From Bizionia sp. (GTDB lineage Bacteria; Bacteroidota; Bacteroidia; Flavobacteriales; Flavobacteriaceae), in NCBI GenBank assembly GCA_018067115.1, contig JAGPVI010000101.1, positions 1-8,848 on the forward strand: a DNA stretch of 8,848 nucleotides, in the 5' to 3' direction. The notes under the pieces are model-generated. The model ran no database searches. It worked only from the letters and a program-made list of their open reading frames with translations, and was not told the DNA's origin. A program made the translations under genes and the position numbers. Of the stretch, positions 1 to 7,019 are shown piece by piece (position 1 is the stretch's first letter; each line of letters opens with the position of its first letter).

Positions 1-944
1 ACATTAAATCGTTTTTTAACGGATTACAAAATTTTGAAATTGATTTTAGACGCTTTTCATTCTCAGAAACCAATCATATTAATCGCTTGGTAGATTACGA
101 ACTTTATAAAAAAGAAAAAGACAAACTTCAGAAATTATTTATCGAAGCGAATAATCCATTAAGTTTATATAACCATAGTATTGATGATGGCTACATAACA
201 GTAACAGATAGTACGGCATCGGTTTATAAGGTCGAAATTAGAGATTTTAAAGATAATGTGACGTCGGTAGATTTAGAAATTAAAGGTCTAGACACCATCC
301 CAATCGATTCTTTAGATCTTAAAATAACACCACATTATATATTAGCCAGTCAAGAAAACATTCTTGAAAAAGACAATATTAAAGTAGAGTTTCCTCGCGA
401 ATCTTTTTACGACAACTTCTTTATTGATTTTAAAGTTGAAAACGATACACTTGTTCTTCATGAACCTACTATTCCTTTAAAAAAGTATTTTAGTATTACC
501 TTTAATTTAGAGCAATACAACGCCGAAGACCTTAATCAGTTTTATATTGCTAGACTTGTAGGGTGGAATGATTTCCCGAGTTACTCTAACACTATAAAAA
601 AGGGAACCACCTTTATCACACGTACTAAAAACTTAGGCACATACGTTATTGCTAAAGATACCGATGCACCAACCATAGAGCCTATTCGCTTTAAAGAAGG
701 CGCTTGGCTTAGTAAATACCGCTATTTAAAACTAAAAATCAACGACAAAACCACAGGGATTTCTAATTACCGCGCAACTATAAACGACCAGTGGGTTTTA
801 ATGGAATACGACTACAAAACTAAACTATTAACTTACGATTTTAACGATGCAGTAAGTACAGAGACCAAGAATAATTTAAAAGTAATTGTTACAGATAACG
901 TAGGAAATAGTACTACTTTTGAAGCTATATTTTACAGAAAATAA
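1..944 (+). CDS. M23 family metallopeptidase, C-terminal part (5' end outside window)
   Basis: The reading frame is open from the first full codon at position 3 to the TAA at 942-944, giving 313 residues with no start inside, so the gene begins upstream of the window. A TTG at 87 is in frame but is internal, because coding sequence of the same character continues in front of it. The visible part matches, from memory, the long C-terminal region of flavobacterial M23 (LytM/peptidoglycan endopeptidase-like) proteins: beta-rich segments such as VYKVEIRDFKDNV, FPRESFYDNFFIDFKVENDT, a TRTKNLGTYVIAKDTDAPTI stretch and a closing Ig-like stretch ending DNVGNSTTFEAIFYRK. The zinc-binding catalytic domain would be upstream and cannot be checked here. 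The family is exported and acts on cell-wall peptide bridges. The TonB-dependent receptor gene starts 11 bases downstream, so the two are probably co-transcribed. The family call is recognition of the C-terminal region only. Confidence 0.8.
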   Translation, partial: IKSFFNGLQNFEIDFRRFSFSETNHINRLVDYELYKKEKDKLQKLFIEANNPLSLYNHSIDDGYITVTDSTASVYKVEIRDFKDNVTSVDLEIKGLDTIPIDSLDLKITPHYILASQENILEKDNIKVEFPRESFYDNFFIDFKVENDTLVLHEPTIPLKKYFSITFNLEQYNAEDLNQFYIARLVGWNDFPSYSNTIKKGTTFITRTKNLGTYVIAKDTDAPTIEPIRFKEGAWLSKYRYLKLKINDKTTGISNYRATINDQWVLMEYDYKTKLLTYDFNDAVSTETKNNLKVIVTDNVGNSTTFEAIFYRK

Positions 945-955
945 AACCCAAGATA

Positions 956-3418
956 TTGACAACTAAAGCTAAATTACTACAACTGCTCGTTTTTTTACTT
1001 CCCATTTTTGCACTGGCCCAAACAGCAACAATAAATGGTGTTATTTTAAATGATGAAGAATTCCCTATAGAAAACGTGAATATTAAAACCATTTTTGACG
1101 GTACTAAAACCAATGAGAATGGATTTTACGAACTTAAAATACCGGCAAATACAGAGGTCATTATCGAGTTCACACATATTTCTCATAAAAAGGTACAAGC
1201 GACTTTAAATTTAAAAAATGGCGAGATTTTCGAGTTTAATCCCATTCTAAATGTTAACATCGAGCAAATTTCTACAGTAGTAATTAGCGGTAAAAAACGT
1301 AAAGATATTGAGGGGATTATTACCATCTCTCCAGCAGTAATTAGAAAAATTCCTGGAGCTAATGCCGGTGTAGAAAATTTATTAAAAACACTACCAGGCG
1401 TTAGTGGTAATAATGAATTAAGCACGCAATACTCTGTACGTGGTGGAAATTTTGACGAAAATTTAGTGTATGTTAACGGCATTGAGGTCTACCGCCCGTT
1501 TTTAGTACGAAGCGGACAGCAGGAAGGTTTAAGCTTTGTGAATAGTGATTTGGTAGAAAATATTGAATTTTCTGCCGGTGGATTCCAAGCGAAATATGGC
1601 GACAAATTATCGTCAGTATTAGATATAACCTATAAAAAACCCAATGCGTTTGGCGTCTCTGCCGATTTAAGTTTACTAGGTGGTAGTCTCGCACTAGAAA
1701 CCGTAAGTAAAGATTCGAAATTTACAGGTATTGTAGGTGTGCGTTACCGCGACAATAGTTTATTAGTAAAAGCAAAGGAAACAGAAACCAACTACGACCC
1801 AAAATTTGCAGATGTACAAAGTTATTTAACGTATCAAGTAACCGATAAATTCGAGTTGAGTTTTTTAGGAAACGCCTCATTAAACAAATACAATTACGAA
1901 CCACAAACGCGACAAACAAACTTTGGTACTCTAGACAATCCGCTAGCATTATTAGTGTTTTACGAAGGCCAAGAACGCGATTCGTACCAAACATTATTTG
2001 GAGCGCTACAAGGAAGCTACCAAGTGAATGATAATGTTAATTTAAATTTAGTGGCGTCCACATACCACACCACCGAAGAAGAGCATTTTGATATTTTAGC
2101 GCAATACCGATTGGGGCAAGTAAACTCGAATATTGGTGATGAAGATTTGGGAGAGGTAGAGTTTTCTGAAGGTATTGGCGGACAATTAAACCACGGAAGA
2201 AACGATTTAGACGCTTTAATTACGACTATAGAACATAAAGGGACTTTTACAAAAAACGATAACGATTTTAAATGGTCCATAAAGTATACCAATGAAGATA
2301 TTAGAGACCGTTTAATTGAATGGGAAGTTATTGACTCGGCAGGTTTTTCTATCAATCCGCCAAATATAGATGGTTTTAATGACCAACCTTATAGTCCTTA
2401 CGAAGGCCCCCTAACGGCCTTTCAAAATGTAAACGCTAGAAACAGCACCCAAATTAACCGCTTGCAATCGTATGTGCAATGGAGCAAGAAATCGAACCTA
2501 GGAACGCACGACGTTTGGTACAATACTGGTGTGCGTTCGCATAGTTGGACGGTAAAAGGCGATGGTATCGCTTCGCAATCGCAGACTGTTTTTAGTCCGA
2601 GAGCTCAATTTGCAATAAAGCCAAATTGGAATGCCGATATGTTATTTAGAATTAGCGGAGGGTTCTATTATCAGCCGCCCTTTTATAAAGAGTTACGCGA
2701 TGCTAATGCCATGGTACAACCCAGTGTAAAAGCACAACAATCTATTCATTTTGTTATTGGTAATGACTACAGTTTCAATATTTGGGAACGTCCTTTTAAA
2801 TTAACTAGTGAGGCGTATTACAAAAAACTGTCGGATGTTAATCCGTATTCAGTAGAAAACGTACGCATAAGGTATCGTGCTAACAATTCCGCGGAAGCGT
2901 ATGCCTACGGATTAGATTTACGATTAAACGGAGAGTTCGTTCCCGGAACAGAAAGCTGGTTTAGTTTTGGCTATTTAAAAACCGAAGAAAACATTGACAA
3001 TCGCGGTTATATTGCCAGACCAACAGACCAACGCTTAAAGTTTGCGGCCTTATTTCAAGATTACGTGCCCAACTTACCCAATTTTAAAATGTATTTAAAT
3101 GTCGTCTATAATACTGGATTACCGGGAGGGTCACCAAGTTATGCCGACCCGTACCAATATCAAAACAGATTGCCGGATTATAAGCGTGCGGATATTGGTT
3201 TTCAATTTGTAATTGTAGATGCCAATAAGCAGTTTGAAAGCGGATGGAAAAAGCCTTTTAAGGAATTATCTTTAGGTTTCGAAATATTTAATGTGTTCGA
3301 TAACCAAAACTCGATAACCAACACGTGGGTGAGAGATGTGTATAGCAAGCGCCAGTATGCCATTCCCAACTATTTAACACCGCGTGTCTTTAACGTAAAA
3401 ACATCGATGCGTTTTTAG
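956..3418 (+). CDS. TonB-dependent outer-membrane receptor with carboxypeptidase-regulatory-like domain
   Basis: This 820-residue protein is an outer-membrane beta-barrel that imports an unknown substrate using TonB/ExbBD energy. Residues 1-21 are a signal peptide: lysines at 4 and 6, a Leu-rich core, and ALA-Q at the likely cleavage site. Residues about 23-105 form a CarboxypepD_reg-like beta sandwich (ATINGVILN...ENGFYEL). The plug domain spans about 125-230, with GVENLLKTLPGVSG and YSVRGGNFDENLVYVNGIEV (Y159 to about V178). The rest is the barrel, ending in the usual C-terminal phenylalanine (KTSMRF). The TTG at 956 is chosen because it gives a complete signal peptide and no in-frame ATG lies between it and the upstream stop. 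No SusD-like gene follows, so it is not a classical SusCD glycan pair. The gene sits 11 bases behind the M23 peptidase gene, and a strong terminator lies about 85 bases after its stop. The substrate cannot be read from the sequence. Confidence 0.93.
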   Translation: MTTKAKLLQLLVFLLPIFALAQTATINGVILNDEEFPIENVNIKTIFDGTKTNENGFYELKIPANTEVIIEFTHISHKKVQATLNLKNGEIFEFNPILNVNIEQISTVVISGKKRKDIEGIITISPAVIRKIPGANAGVENLLKTLPGVSGNNELSTQYSVRGGNFDENLVYVNGIEVYRPFLVRSGQQEGLSFVNSDLVENIEFSAGGFQAKYGDKLSSVLDITYKKPNAFGVSADLSLLGGSLALETVSKDSKFTGIVGVRYRDNSLLVKAKETETNYDPKFADVQSYLTYQVTDKFELSFLGNASLNKYNYEPQTRQTNFGTLDNPLALLVFYEGQERDSYQTLFGALQGSYQVNDNVNLNLVASTYHTTEEEHFDILAQYRLGQVNSNIGDEDLGEVEFSEGIGGQLNHGRNDLDALITTIEHKGTFTKNDNDFKWSIKYTNEDIRDRLIEWEVIDSAGFSINPPNIDGFNDQPYSPYEGPLTAFQNVNARNSTQINRLQSYVQWSKKSNLGTHDVWYNTGVRSHSWTVKGDGIASQSQTVFSPRAQFAIKPNWNADMLFRISGGFYYQPPFYKELRDANAMVQPSVKAQQSIHFVIGNDYSFNIWERPFKLTSEAYYKKLSDVNPYSVENVRIRYRANNSAEAYAYGLDLRLNGEFVPGTESWFSFGYLKTEENIDNRGYIARPTDQRLKFAALFQDYVPNLPNFKMYLNVVYNTGLPGGSPSYADPYQYQNRLPDYKRADIGFQFVIVDANKQFESGWKKPFKELSLGFEIFNVFDNQNSITNTWVRDVYSKRQYAIPNYLTPRVFNVKTSMRF

Positions 3419-3503
3419 GAATGAGATTTACAGGTTAAATTTTAGGACTAGCTTAAGAACAAAGAAGATGCTACAAGAATAATAAATTACAACCGGATAC
3501 AAA

Positions 3504-3532
3504 AAAAGCGAACTTCTAAGAAGTTCGCTTTT
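3504..3532. terminator. Two-way intrinsic terminator between convergent genes
   Basis: GCGAACTTC (3508-3516) pairs perfectly with GAAGTTCGC (3520-3528) across a three-base TAA loop. Four further A-T pairs extend the stem (3504-3507 with 3529-3532), giving about 13 pairs. The stem is preceded by seven A and followed by four T, then CTATTTT, so it has a T-tract on either strand. It lies between the end of the TonB-dependent receptor gene (3418) and the end of the convergent DUF2911 gene (3567) and can stop transcription of both. Confidence 0.85.
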
Positions 3533-3566
3533 CTATTTTGTAATTAATGCTATAAAAATAGATCGC

Positions 3567-4412
3567 TTATAACGCTCCCCACTCTTTTAATGAATCTTCA
3601 TTCATTTTAACATAATCCATATTTCCTGCTTCTTTAGATTTTGCTAAAGATACTTTTGCAGTTTTAATAGCATTTTTCTTATCGCCAACAGCAGCATAAA
3701 TTAAAGATTGCTTTCTTAATTGGTAAAACTGAGGGTCTTTCATCATAGACATTGCTTTCTGCATCCACTCGTTAGCCATTTTAGCATCTTTACCTTCTTC
3801 TAGGTAATAAGTTGCAGCAGAATAGTAATCGTTAGCCGAAGGACCATTTAACGCCTTATCGATAGATGCCGATACCGTTTTATCTGTATGAACCGTAAAA
3901 GGAACGCCTACATAAACATCAGACCACATCATACCCAATACAGCAGAGCTACTTGTTAAATCATCAAAACTCATTGTAAATGTTTCAATTTTCATTGGCA
4001 GTTTATAAGTTTCAGCCTTTACTGAAGCAACCACTTTAGAATCATCCCATTTTGCTGGAAGACCCCAATTTTGTGACTCAGAATAAAAGTAAACCTCCCA
4101 AGAATCTGCAGTTGGTTTAGTATAAATTGCATAAGAACCCGCTTTAACATCTTTACCTCCAATTACAACATCTTCGCTAAAGGTAATTTTTGTATTCATA
4201 TTCCCTCCCGTTCTCCATACTTTTCCGTAAGGTACAAGGTTTCCAAAAATTTCGCGATCCCTCATTCCAGGACGTGAATATTCTAATTCTACATTAGTTA
4301 AACCTACTGTTTGTTCCATTTTAGAAAATGGGCTGGTTTTAGGTATTTCTACTTGCGCTTTCATTGCGAAAGAGGCAGAGAAAACAACAGCTAGTAAAAG
4401 TAATTTTTTCAT
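3567..4412 (-). CDS. Secreted DUF2911 domain protein with C-terminal TPR-like helices
   Basis: This is a 281-residue exported protein. Residues 1-20 are a signal peptide (MKKLLLLAVV...KAQ). Residues about 35-180 match DUF2911, with the hallmark stretch YSRPGMRDREIFGNLVPYGK at 45-64 followed by VWRTGGN, then a compact beta-rich region including AGSYAIYTKP (91-100) and WEVYFY (105-110). Residues about 193-281 are helical and resemble tetratricopeptide repeats (YYSAATYYLEEGKDAKMANEWMQKAM and QSLIYAAVGDKKNAIKTAKVSL). DUF2911 has no established biochemical role that I know of; it is common and usually secreted in Bacteroidota. The ATG at 4410-4412 gives a full signal peptide. The gene is convergent with the TonB-dependent receptor gene and divergent from the tetR gene. 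A periplasmic or envelope location is inferred. A low-quality -7-like TAAATTTA lies at 4445-4452 on this strand, without a convincing -33 element. Confidence 0.88.
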   Translation of the reverse strand: MKKLLLLAVVFSASFAMKAQVEIPKTSPFSKMEQTVGLTNVELEYSRPGMRDREIFGNLVPYGKVWRTGGNMNTKITFSEDVVIGGKDVKAGSYAIYTKPTADSWEVYFYSESQNWGLPAKWDDSKVVASVKAETYKLPMKIETFTMSFDDLTSSSAVLGMMWSDVYVGVPFTVHTDKTVSASIDKALNGPSANDYYSAATYYLEEGKDAKMANEWMQKAMSMMKDPQFYQLRKQSLIYAAVGDKKNAIKTAKVSLAKSKEAGNMDYVKMNEDSLKEWGAL

Positions 4413-4470
4413 AATAGTGTTTATTTATTAAAGTTATTAACTCGTAAATTTAAGCAATAAGAAATCTTAG

Positions 4471-4482
4471 TTTGTTAACAAA
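4471..4482. repeat. 12-base perfect palindrome TTTGTTAACAAA
   Basis: TTTGTTAACAAA reads the same on both strands. It lies in the divergent region, about 60 bases upstream of the DUF2911 start and about 110 bases upstream of the -7 box of the tetR promoter. The core TGTTAACA recurs at 7121-7128, before the SDR gene. It could be a small operator, but short AT-rich palindromes also arise by chance in such DNA. Confidence 0.35.
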
Positions 4483-4527
4483 ACCTTAAATAACAGAGCC
4501 TCACCCCACAATACATAGTCACAGGGT

Positions 4528-4601
4528 TTTAGCCTGAAGGTAATTTAACATAACATTTTGTTTAACGTTAATGCGTAATAGTTAAACATTTTGTATATTT
4601 A
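4528..4601 (+). promoter_or_regulatory. Promoter module, copy A, of the tetR-aarF operon
   Basis: This segment aligns without gaps to 8649-8722, with 56 of 74 bases identical by hand count. In order it holds TTTAGCCTG (4528-4536), 22 bases containing TAATT and ending ATTT, TGTTTAAC (4559-4566), a 14-base spacer, GTTAAACA (4581-4588), TTTTG (4589-4593) and the -7 box TATATTTA (4594-4601). The -7 box matches the Bacteroidota consensus TAnnTTTG at all but the last base. Transcription would begin near 4606-4608, leaving a leader of roughly a dozen bases before the ATG at 4620. No TTG lies about 19-21 bases upstream of the -7 box, where a -33 element is expected. That place is filled by the inverted repeat, which suggests control by a bound regulator. 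The match to the second copy makes this much stronger than a single-site guess. Confidence 0.75.
4559..4588. promoter_or_regulatory. Predicted operator A: TGTTTAAC-N14-GTTAAACA
   Basis: The two 8-base arms (4559-4566 and 4581-4588) are exact reverse complements. Their centres are 22 bases apart, about two turns of DNA, so both arms face the same side of the helix. The element ends five bases before the -7 box and covers the expected -33 region. The left arm is also part of a separate palindrome, TTAACGTTAA (4562-4571), that the second copy lacks. The same arms at the same spacing occur at 8680-8709. The binding protein is not known; the TetR-like product encoded just downstream is the nearest candidate. 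Confidence 0.65.
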
Positions 4602-4619
4602 TACTTTAAAACACTTACA

Positions 4620-5276
4620 ATGGCAAAAAAGAAAAACATTACAGACCAAGACCTTATATCGTTTTATATGGATTACGTATTAGAACACAGCGAGCAGCCT
4701 AAGTCTGTTTATGCTTTTTCTAAACTTAATAATTTCGAAGAGTCTAAATTTTACGAGCATTTTAGCACTTTCGAATCATTAGAAAAGGGAGTTTTTAAAG
4801 CGTTTTTAACTAACACCCTCTTAATGCTAGAAGCAAATGAGGATTATCAAAATTTTGATGCGAGAGATAAACTCCTCAGTTTTTACTTTACTTTTTTCGA
4901 GAACTTAACAGCCAACAGAAGTTATGTGGCTTACGCGCTAAAGCAACACAAAAGTACATTAAAATCATTAGCTGTTTTAAAGGATCTAAAATTAGGGTTC
5001 TGTAATTACATCGGGCATTTAGATATTGAAACCTTAGATATTAAAGAAGAGCGACTAGAAAAATTACAGCAACGATCACTAAGAGAAACAGCATGGCTTC
5101 AGTTATTACTTACGTTAAAATTTTGGTTAGAGGACACCTCTACTTCCTTTGAAAAAACGGATATATTTATTGAAAAAGCAGTAAATACTAGTTTCGACCT
5201 ATTAGATATAAAGCCATTAAAGAGCCTTATTGATTTTGGTAAGTTTATTTACAAAGAAAAGTTTAACACACACTAA
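4620..5276 (+). CDS. TetR/AcrR-like transcriptional regulator
   Basis: This 218-residue protein has the size and layout of TetR-family regulators: an N-terminal helix-turn-helix of about 60 residues and an all-helical ligand and dimer domain. After a basic start (MAKKKN), residues about 10-24 form helix 1, and about 28-48 hold the helix-turn-helix (SVYAFSKLNNFEESKFYEHF). This ends in the aromatic FYEHF that corresponds to the TFYxHF motif of the family, followed by FESLEKGVFKAFL. The turn and recognition helix are rather acidic (EES, YEH), which is unusual for tight DNA binding. Residues about 65-218 are the ligand/dimer part, and the ligand is unknown. The ATG at 4620 lies a short leader behind the shared promoter module, and an AarF-type kinase gene follows 18 bases after the stop. 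Autoregulation through the 30-base inverted repeat is an inference. The family call is from fold-level motifs. Confidence 0.78.
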   Translation: MAKKKNITDQDLISFYMDYVLEHSEQPKSVYAFSKLNNFEESKFYEHFSTFESLEKGVFKAFLTNTLLMLEANEDYQNFDARDKLLSFYFTFFENLTANRSYVAYALKQHKSTLKSLAVLKDLKLGFCNYIGHLDIETLDIKEERLEKLQQRSLRETAWLQLLLTLKFWLEDTSTSFEKTDIFIEKAVNTSFDLLDIKPLKSLIDFGKFIYKEKFNTH

Positions 5277-5294
5277 TTTAACACCCCATCACTA

Positions 5295-6605
5295 TTGAAA
5301 ACTATAGATAAAATACCGACTTCCAAAATTCAAAGAGCTTCCAAATTAGTATCTACTGGTGCTAAAGTGGGCGTTAATTACCTAAAGTATTACGGTGATA
5401 AACTCACAAAAACAGAAACGGAAGCTAAAGATCGTTTAGATAAAAATAATGCAGAAGATATTTACGACAGCCTAAAACAACTTAAAGGAAGTGCCTTAAA
5501 AGTGGCACAGATGTTAAGTATGGAGAAAAGCCTATTACCACAAGCTTATGTCGAAAAATTTTCGCTTGCACAGTTTTCCGTACCGCCATTATCGGCACCA
5601 TTAGTCACCAAGACTTTTAAACACTATTTTGGAAAAGCACCAAGCGCTATGTTCGACTCCTTTAATTTAGAATCGGTAAATGCTGCCAGTATTGGTCAGG
5701 TGCATTTAGCAGAAAAAGACGGTAAAAGATTGGCTGTTAAAATCCAATACCCTGGGGTTGCCGATAGTATCTCTTCAGATTTGGCTTTGGTAAAACCCAT
5801 AGCGATTAAAATGTTTAATATAAGAGGGAAAGATTCCGACAAATATTTTAAAGAAGTTGAAAATAAATTAATTGAAGAAACAAACTACCTGCTAGAACTT
5901 CAGCAGAGTAAAACCGTCGTCGAGGCGTGTAAACACATCCCGAATTTAAAATTCCCTACTTACTATGAAGACTTATCGTCGGAACGTATTATTACAATGG
6001 ATTGGATGGATGGTGAGCATTTATCTGAGTTTACAAACAAAAACACAGATCAAGAGAAAGCAAATGTGCTAGGGCAGGCATTATGGGATTTTTATATGTA
6101 TCAAATGCACGTTCTCAAGAAAGTGCATGCAGATCCACATCCTGGAAACTTTTTAGTATCTAAAGACAACGAGTTAATTGCAATCGATTTTGGCTGCATG
6201 AAAGAGGTTCCCGACGATTTTTACGTGCCTTATTTTGAATTGGCAAAAAAGGAAAATATTGATACTCCGGAAGTCTTTAAAGAGAAAATGTATACCCTAG
6301 AGATTTTGCGCCCCGAAGACACAAAGGAAGAATTAGACTTTTTTAGTGATATGTTTTATGGTATGCTCAGTTTATTTACACAACCCTTTCATAACGACAC
6401 TTTCGATTTTTCTGATCCCACATTTTTTAATGCGATTGCAGAATTTGGAGAACGTTACAGTAAAAGTACCGAGTTAAGAAAAATGAATGGTAATAGAGGA
6501 TCTAAACATTTTATTTACATTAACAGAACGTTTTTCGGACTCTATAATTTGATGTTCGATTTGAAAGCTCAGAATATTAAAATTAATAATTATAAGACCT
6601 TATAA
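5295..6605 (+). CDS. AarF/ABC1/UbiB family atypical kinase
   Basis: This 436-residue protein has the ABC1 (UbiB/COQ8/AarF) atypical kinase layout. An N-terminal helical extension carries KGSALKVAQMLS (64-75), the place of the family's KxGQ motif, but with alanine at 71 instead of glycine. Then come the alanine-rich nucleotide loop NAASIGQVH (129-137, in place of a Gly-rich loop), the VKIQYPG lysine (K149), the catalytic loop HADPHPGN (278-285; D280, N285) and the metal-binding DFG (298-300). All core catalytic residues are therefore present. Characterised relatives support ubiquinone synthesis and lipid homeostasis. Flavobacteria use menaquinone, so the target here is probably another isoprenoid or membrane-lipid process; that is inference. 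The TTG start is the only initiator-like codon near the frame's beginning that keeps the conserved N-terminus. The gene sits 18 bases behind the tetR gene, with no terminator between. There is no transmembrane segment near the C-terminus, unlike UbiB. Confidence 0.9.
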   Translation: MKTIDKIPTSKIQRASKLVSTGAKVGVNYLKYYGDKLTKTETEAKDRLDKNNAEDIYDSLKQLKGSALKVAQMLSMEKSLLPQAYVEKFSLAQFSVPPLSAPLVTKTFKHYFGKAPSAMFDSFNLESVNAASIGQVHLAEKDGKRLAVKIQYPGVADSISSDLALVKPIAIKMFNIRGKDSDKYFKEVENKLIEETNYLLELQQSKTVVEACKHIPNLKFPTYYEDLSSERIITMDWMDGEHLSEFTNKNTDQEKANVLGQALWDFYMYQMHVLKKVHADPHPGNFLVSKDNELIAIDFGCMKEVPDDFYVPYFELAKKENIDTPEVFKEKMYTLEILRPEDTKEELDFFSDMFYGMLSLFTQPFHNDTFDFSDPTFFNAIAEFGERYSKSTELRKMNGNRGSKHFIYINRTFFGLYNLMFDLKAQNIKINNYKTL

Positions 6606-6612
6606 AATAGAA

Positions 6613-6647
6613 ACTCAATCTAGGAATTATTTTTATTCAGATAGAGT
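6613..6647. terminator. Weak imperfect hairpin between convergent genes
   Basis: ACTCAATCT (6613-6621) pairs with AGATAGAGT (6639-6647) with one mismatch, and GAAT (6624-6627) with ATTC (6635-6638) after a two-base bulge, around a T-rich seven-base loop. The hairpin starts eight bases after the aarF-like stop and runs into the last codons of the convergent small gene. There is no T-tract on the exit side, so it is at best a weak terminator. Confidence 0.25.
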
Positions 6648-7019
6648 GGTTCTATGAGCTCCAGAATGCGGCGATTTTTCCAAAGTAACAGCTGTTATAA
6701 AATGATTAGTATCACCCAACCAAAAGAAAGAACCGTAGCGTTCTAAATAAGAGACTTCAACATACTTACCTTGAAATTTTTGCAAATCACTAATTACCTG
6801 TTCATTATTTTGCTCTACAGAAAAAGAAAATATTTGCGCACCAGAAATCCCTTGACTGATTTCGCCTTCCCAAGTTTTTATGAATAGACCCCGATTACTA
6901 AATTTTATTAATTCGCCCGAGCGTGTCCCCTCACTAAAAGGAACATAGTATATAAAGGTATAATAACCCGCCATAATTAAAATTACCGTTAGAGCTATTA
7001 TTGCTAAAATCTTTTTCAT
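6633..7019 (-). CDS. Small membrane-anchored or exported protein of unknown function
   Basis: This 128-residue protein begins with MKK and a single hydrophobic segment at residues 4-25 (ILAIIALTVILIMAGYYTFIYY). This is either an uncleaved membrane anchor or a signal peptide without a clear cleavage site. The remainder is soluble and beta-rich, with SEGTRSGELIKFSNRGLFIK (29-48), TWEGE (49-53), FSFSV (64-68), and a later YLERYGSFFW...GDTNHFITAV (91-111). From memory, similar short Bacteroidota proteins with the GTRSGELIKFS and KTWEGE segments are common, and are sometimes labelled 6-phosphogluconate dehydrogenase. Nothing here supports that: there is no Rossmann fold and the length is far too short. 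The ATG at 7017-7019 gives the full anchor. The gene is transcribed away from the SDR gene, and a -7-like TATATTTA is visible on this strand just upstream. The gene is real by composition and family resemblance; its function is unknown. Confidence 0.75.
   Translation of the reverse strand: MKKILAIIALTVILIMAGYYTFIYYVPFSEGTRSGELIKFSNRGLFIKTWEGEISQGISGAQIFSFSVEQNNEQVISDLQKFQGKYVEVSYLERYGSFFWLGDTNHFITAVTLEKSPHSGAHRTTLSE

Noticed and set aside
1183..2355. Several minus-strand open frames of 73-112 codons within the TonB-dependent receptor gene
   Set aside because: They lie antisense to a clear, family-matched gene, show no domain or signal peptide, and are the expected by-product of its codon use.
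956..3418. A SusC/SusD glycan uptake locus
   Set aside because: No SusD-like lipoprotein gene or glycoside hydrolase lies in the window; the next gene is a convergent DUF2911 protein.
4522..4536. CAGG...CCTG hairpin overlapping the TTTAGCCTG element
   Set aside because: The stem is only four pairs, and the CAGG arm is absent at the matching place in the second module, so pairing is not the conserved property.
6633..7019. Calling the 128-residue protein 6-phosphogluconate dehydrogenase
   Set aside because: It is far too short, has a membrane anchor, and lacks any nucleotide-binding motif.
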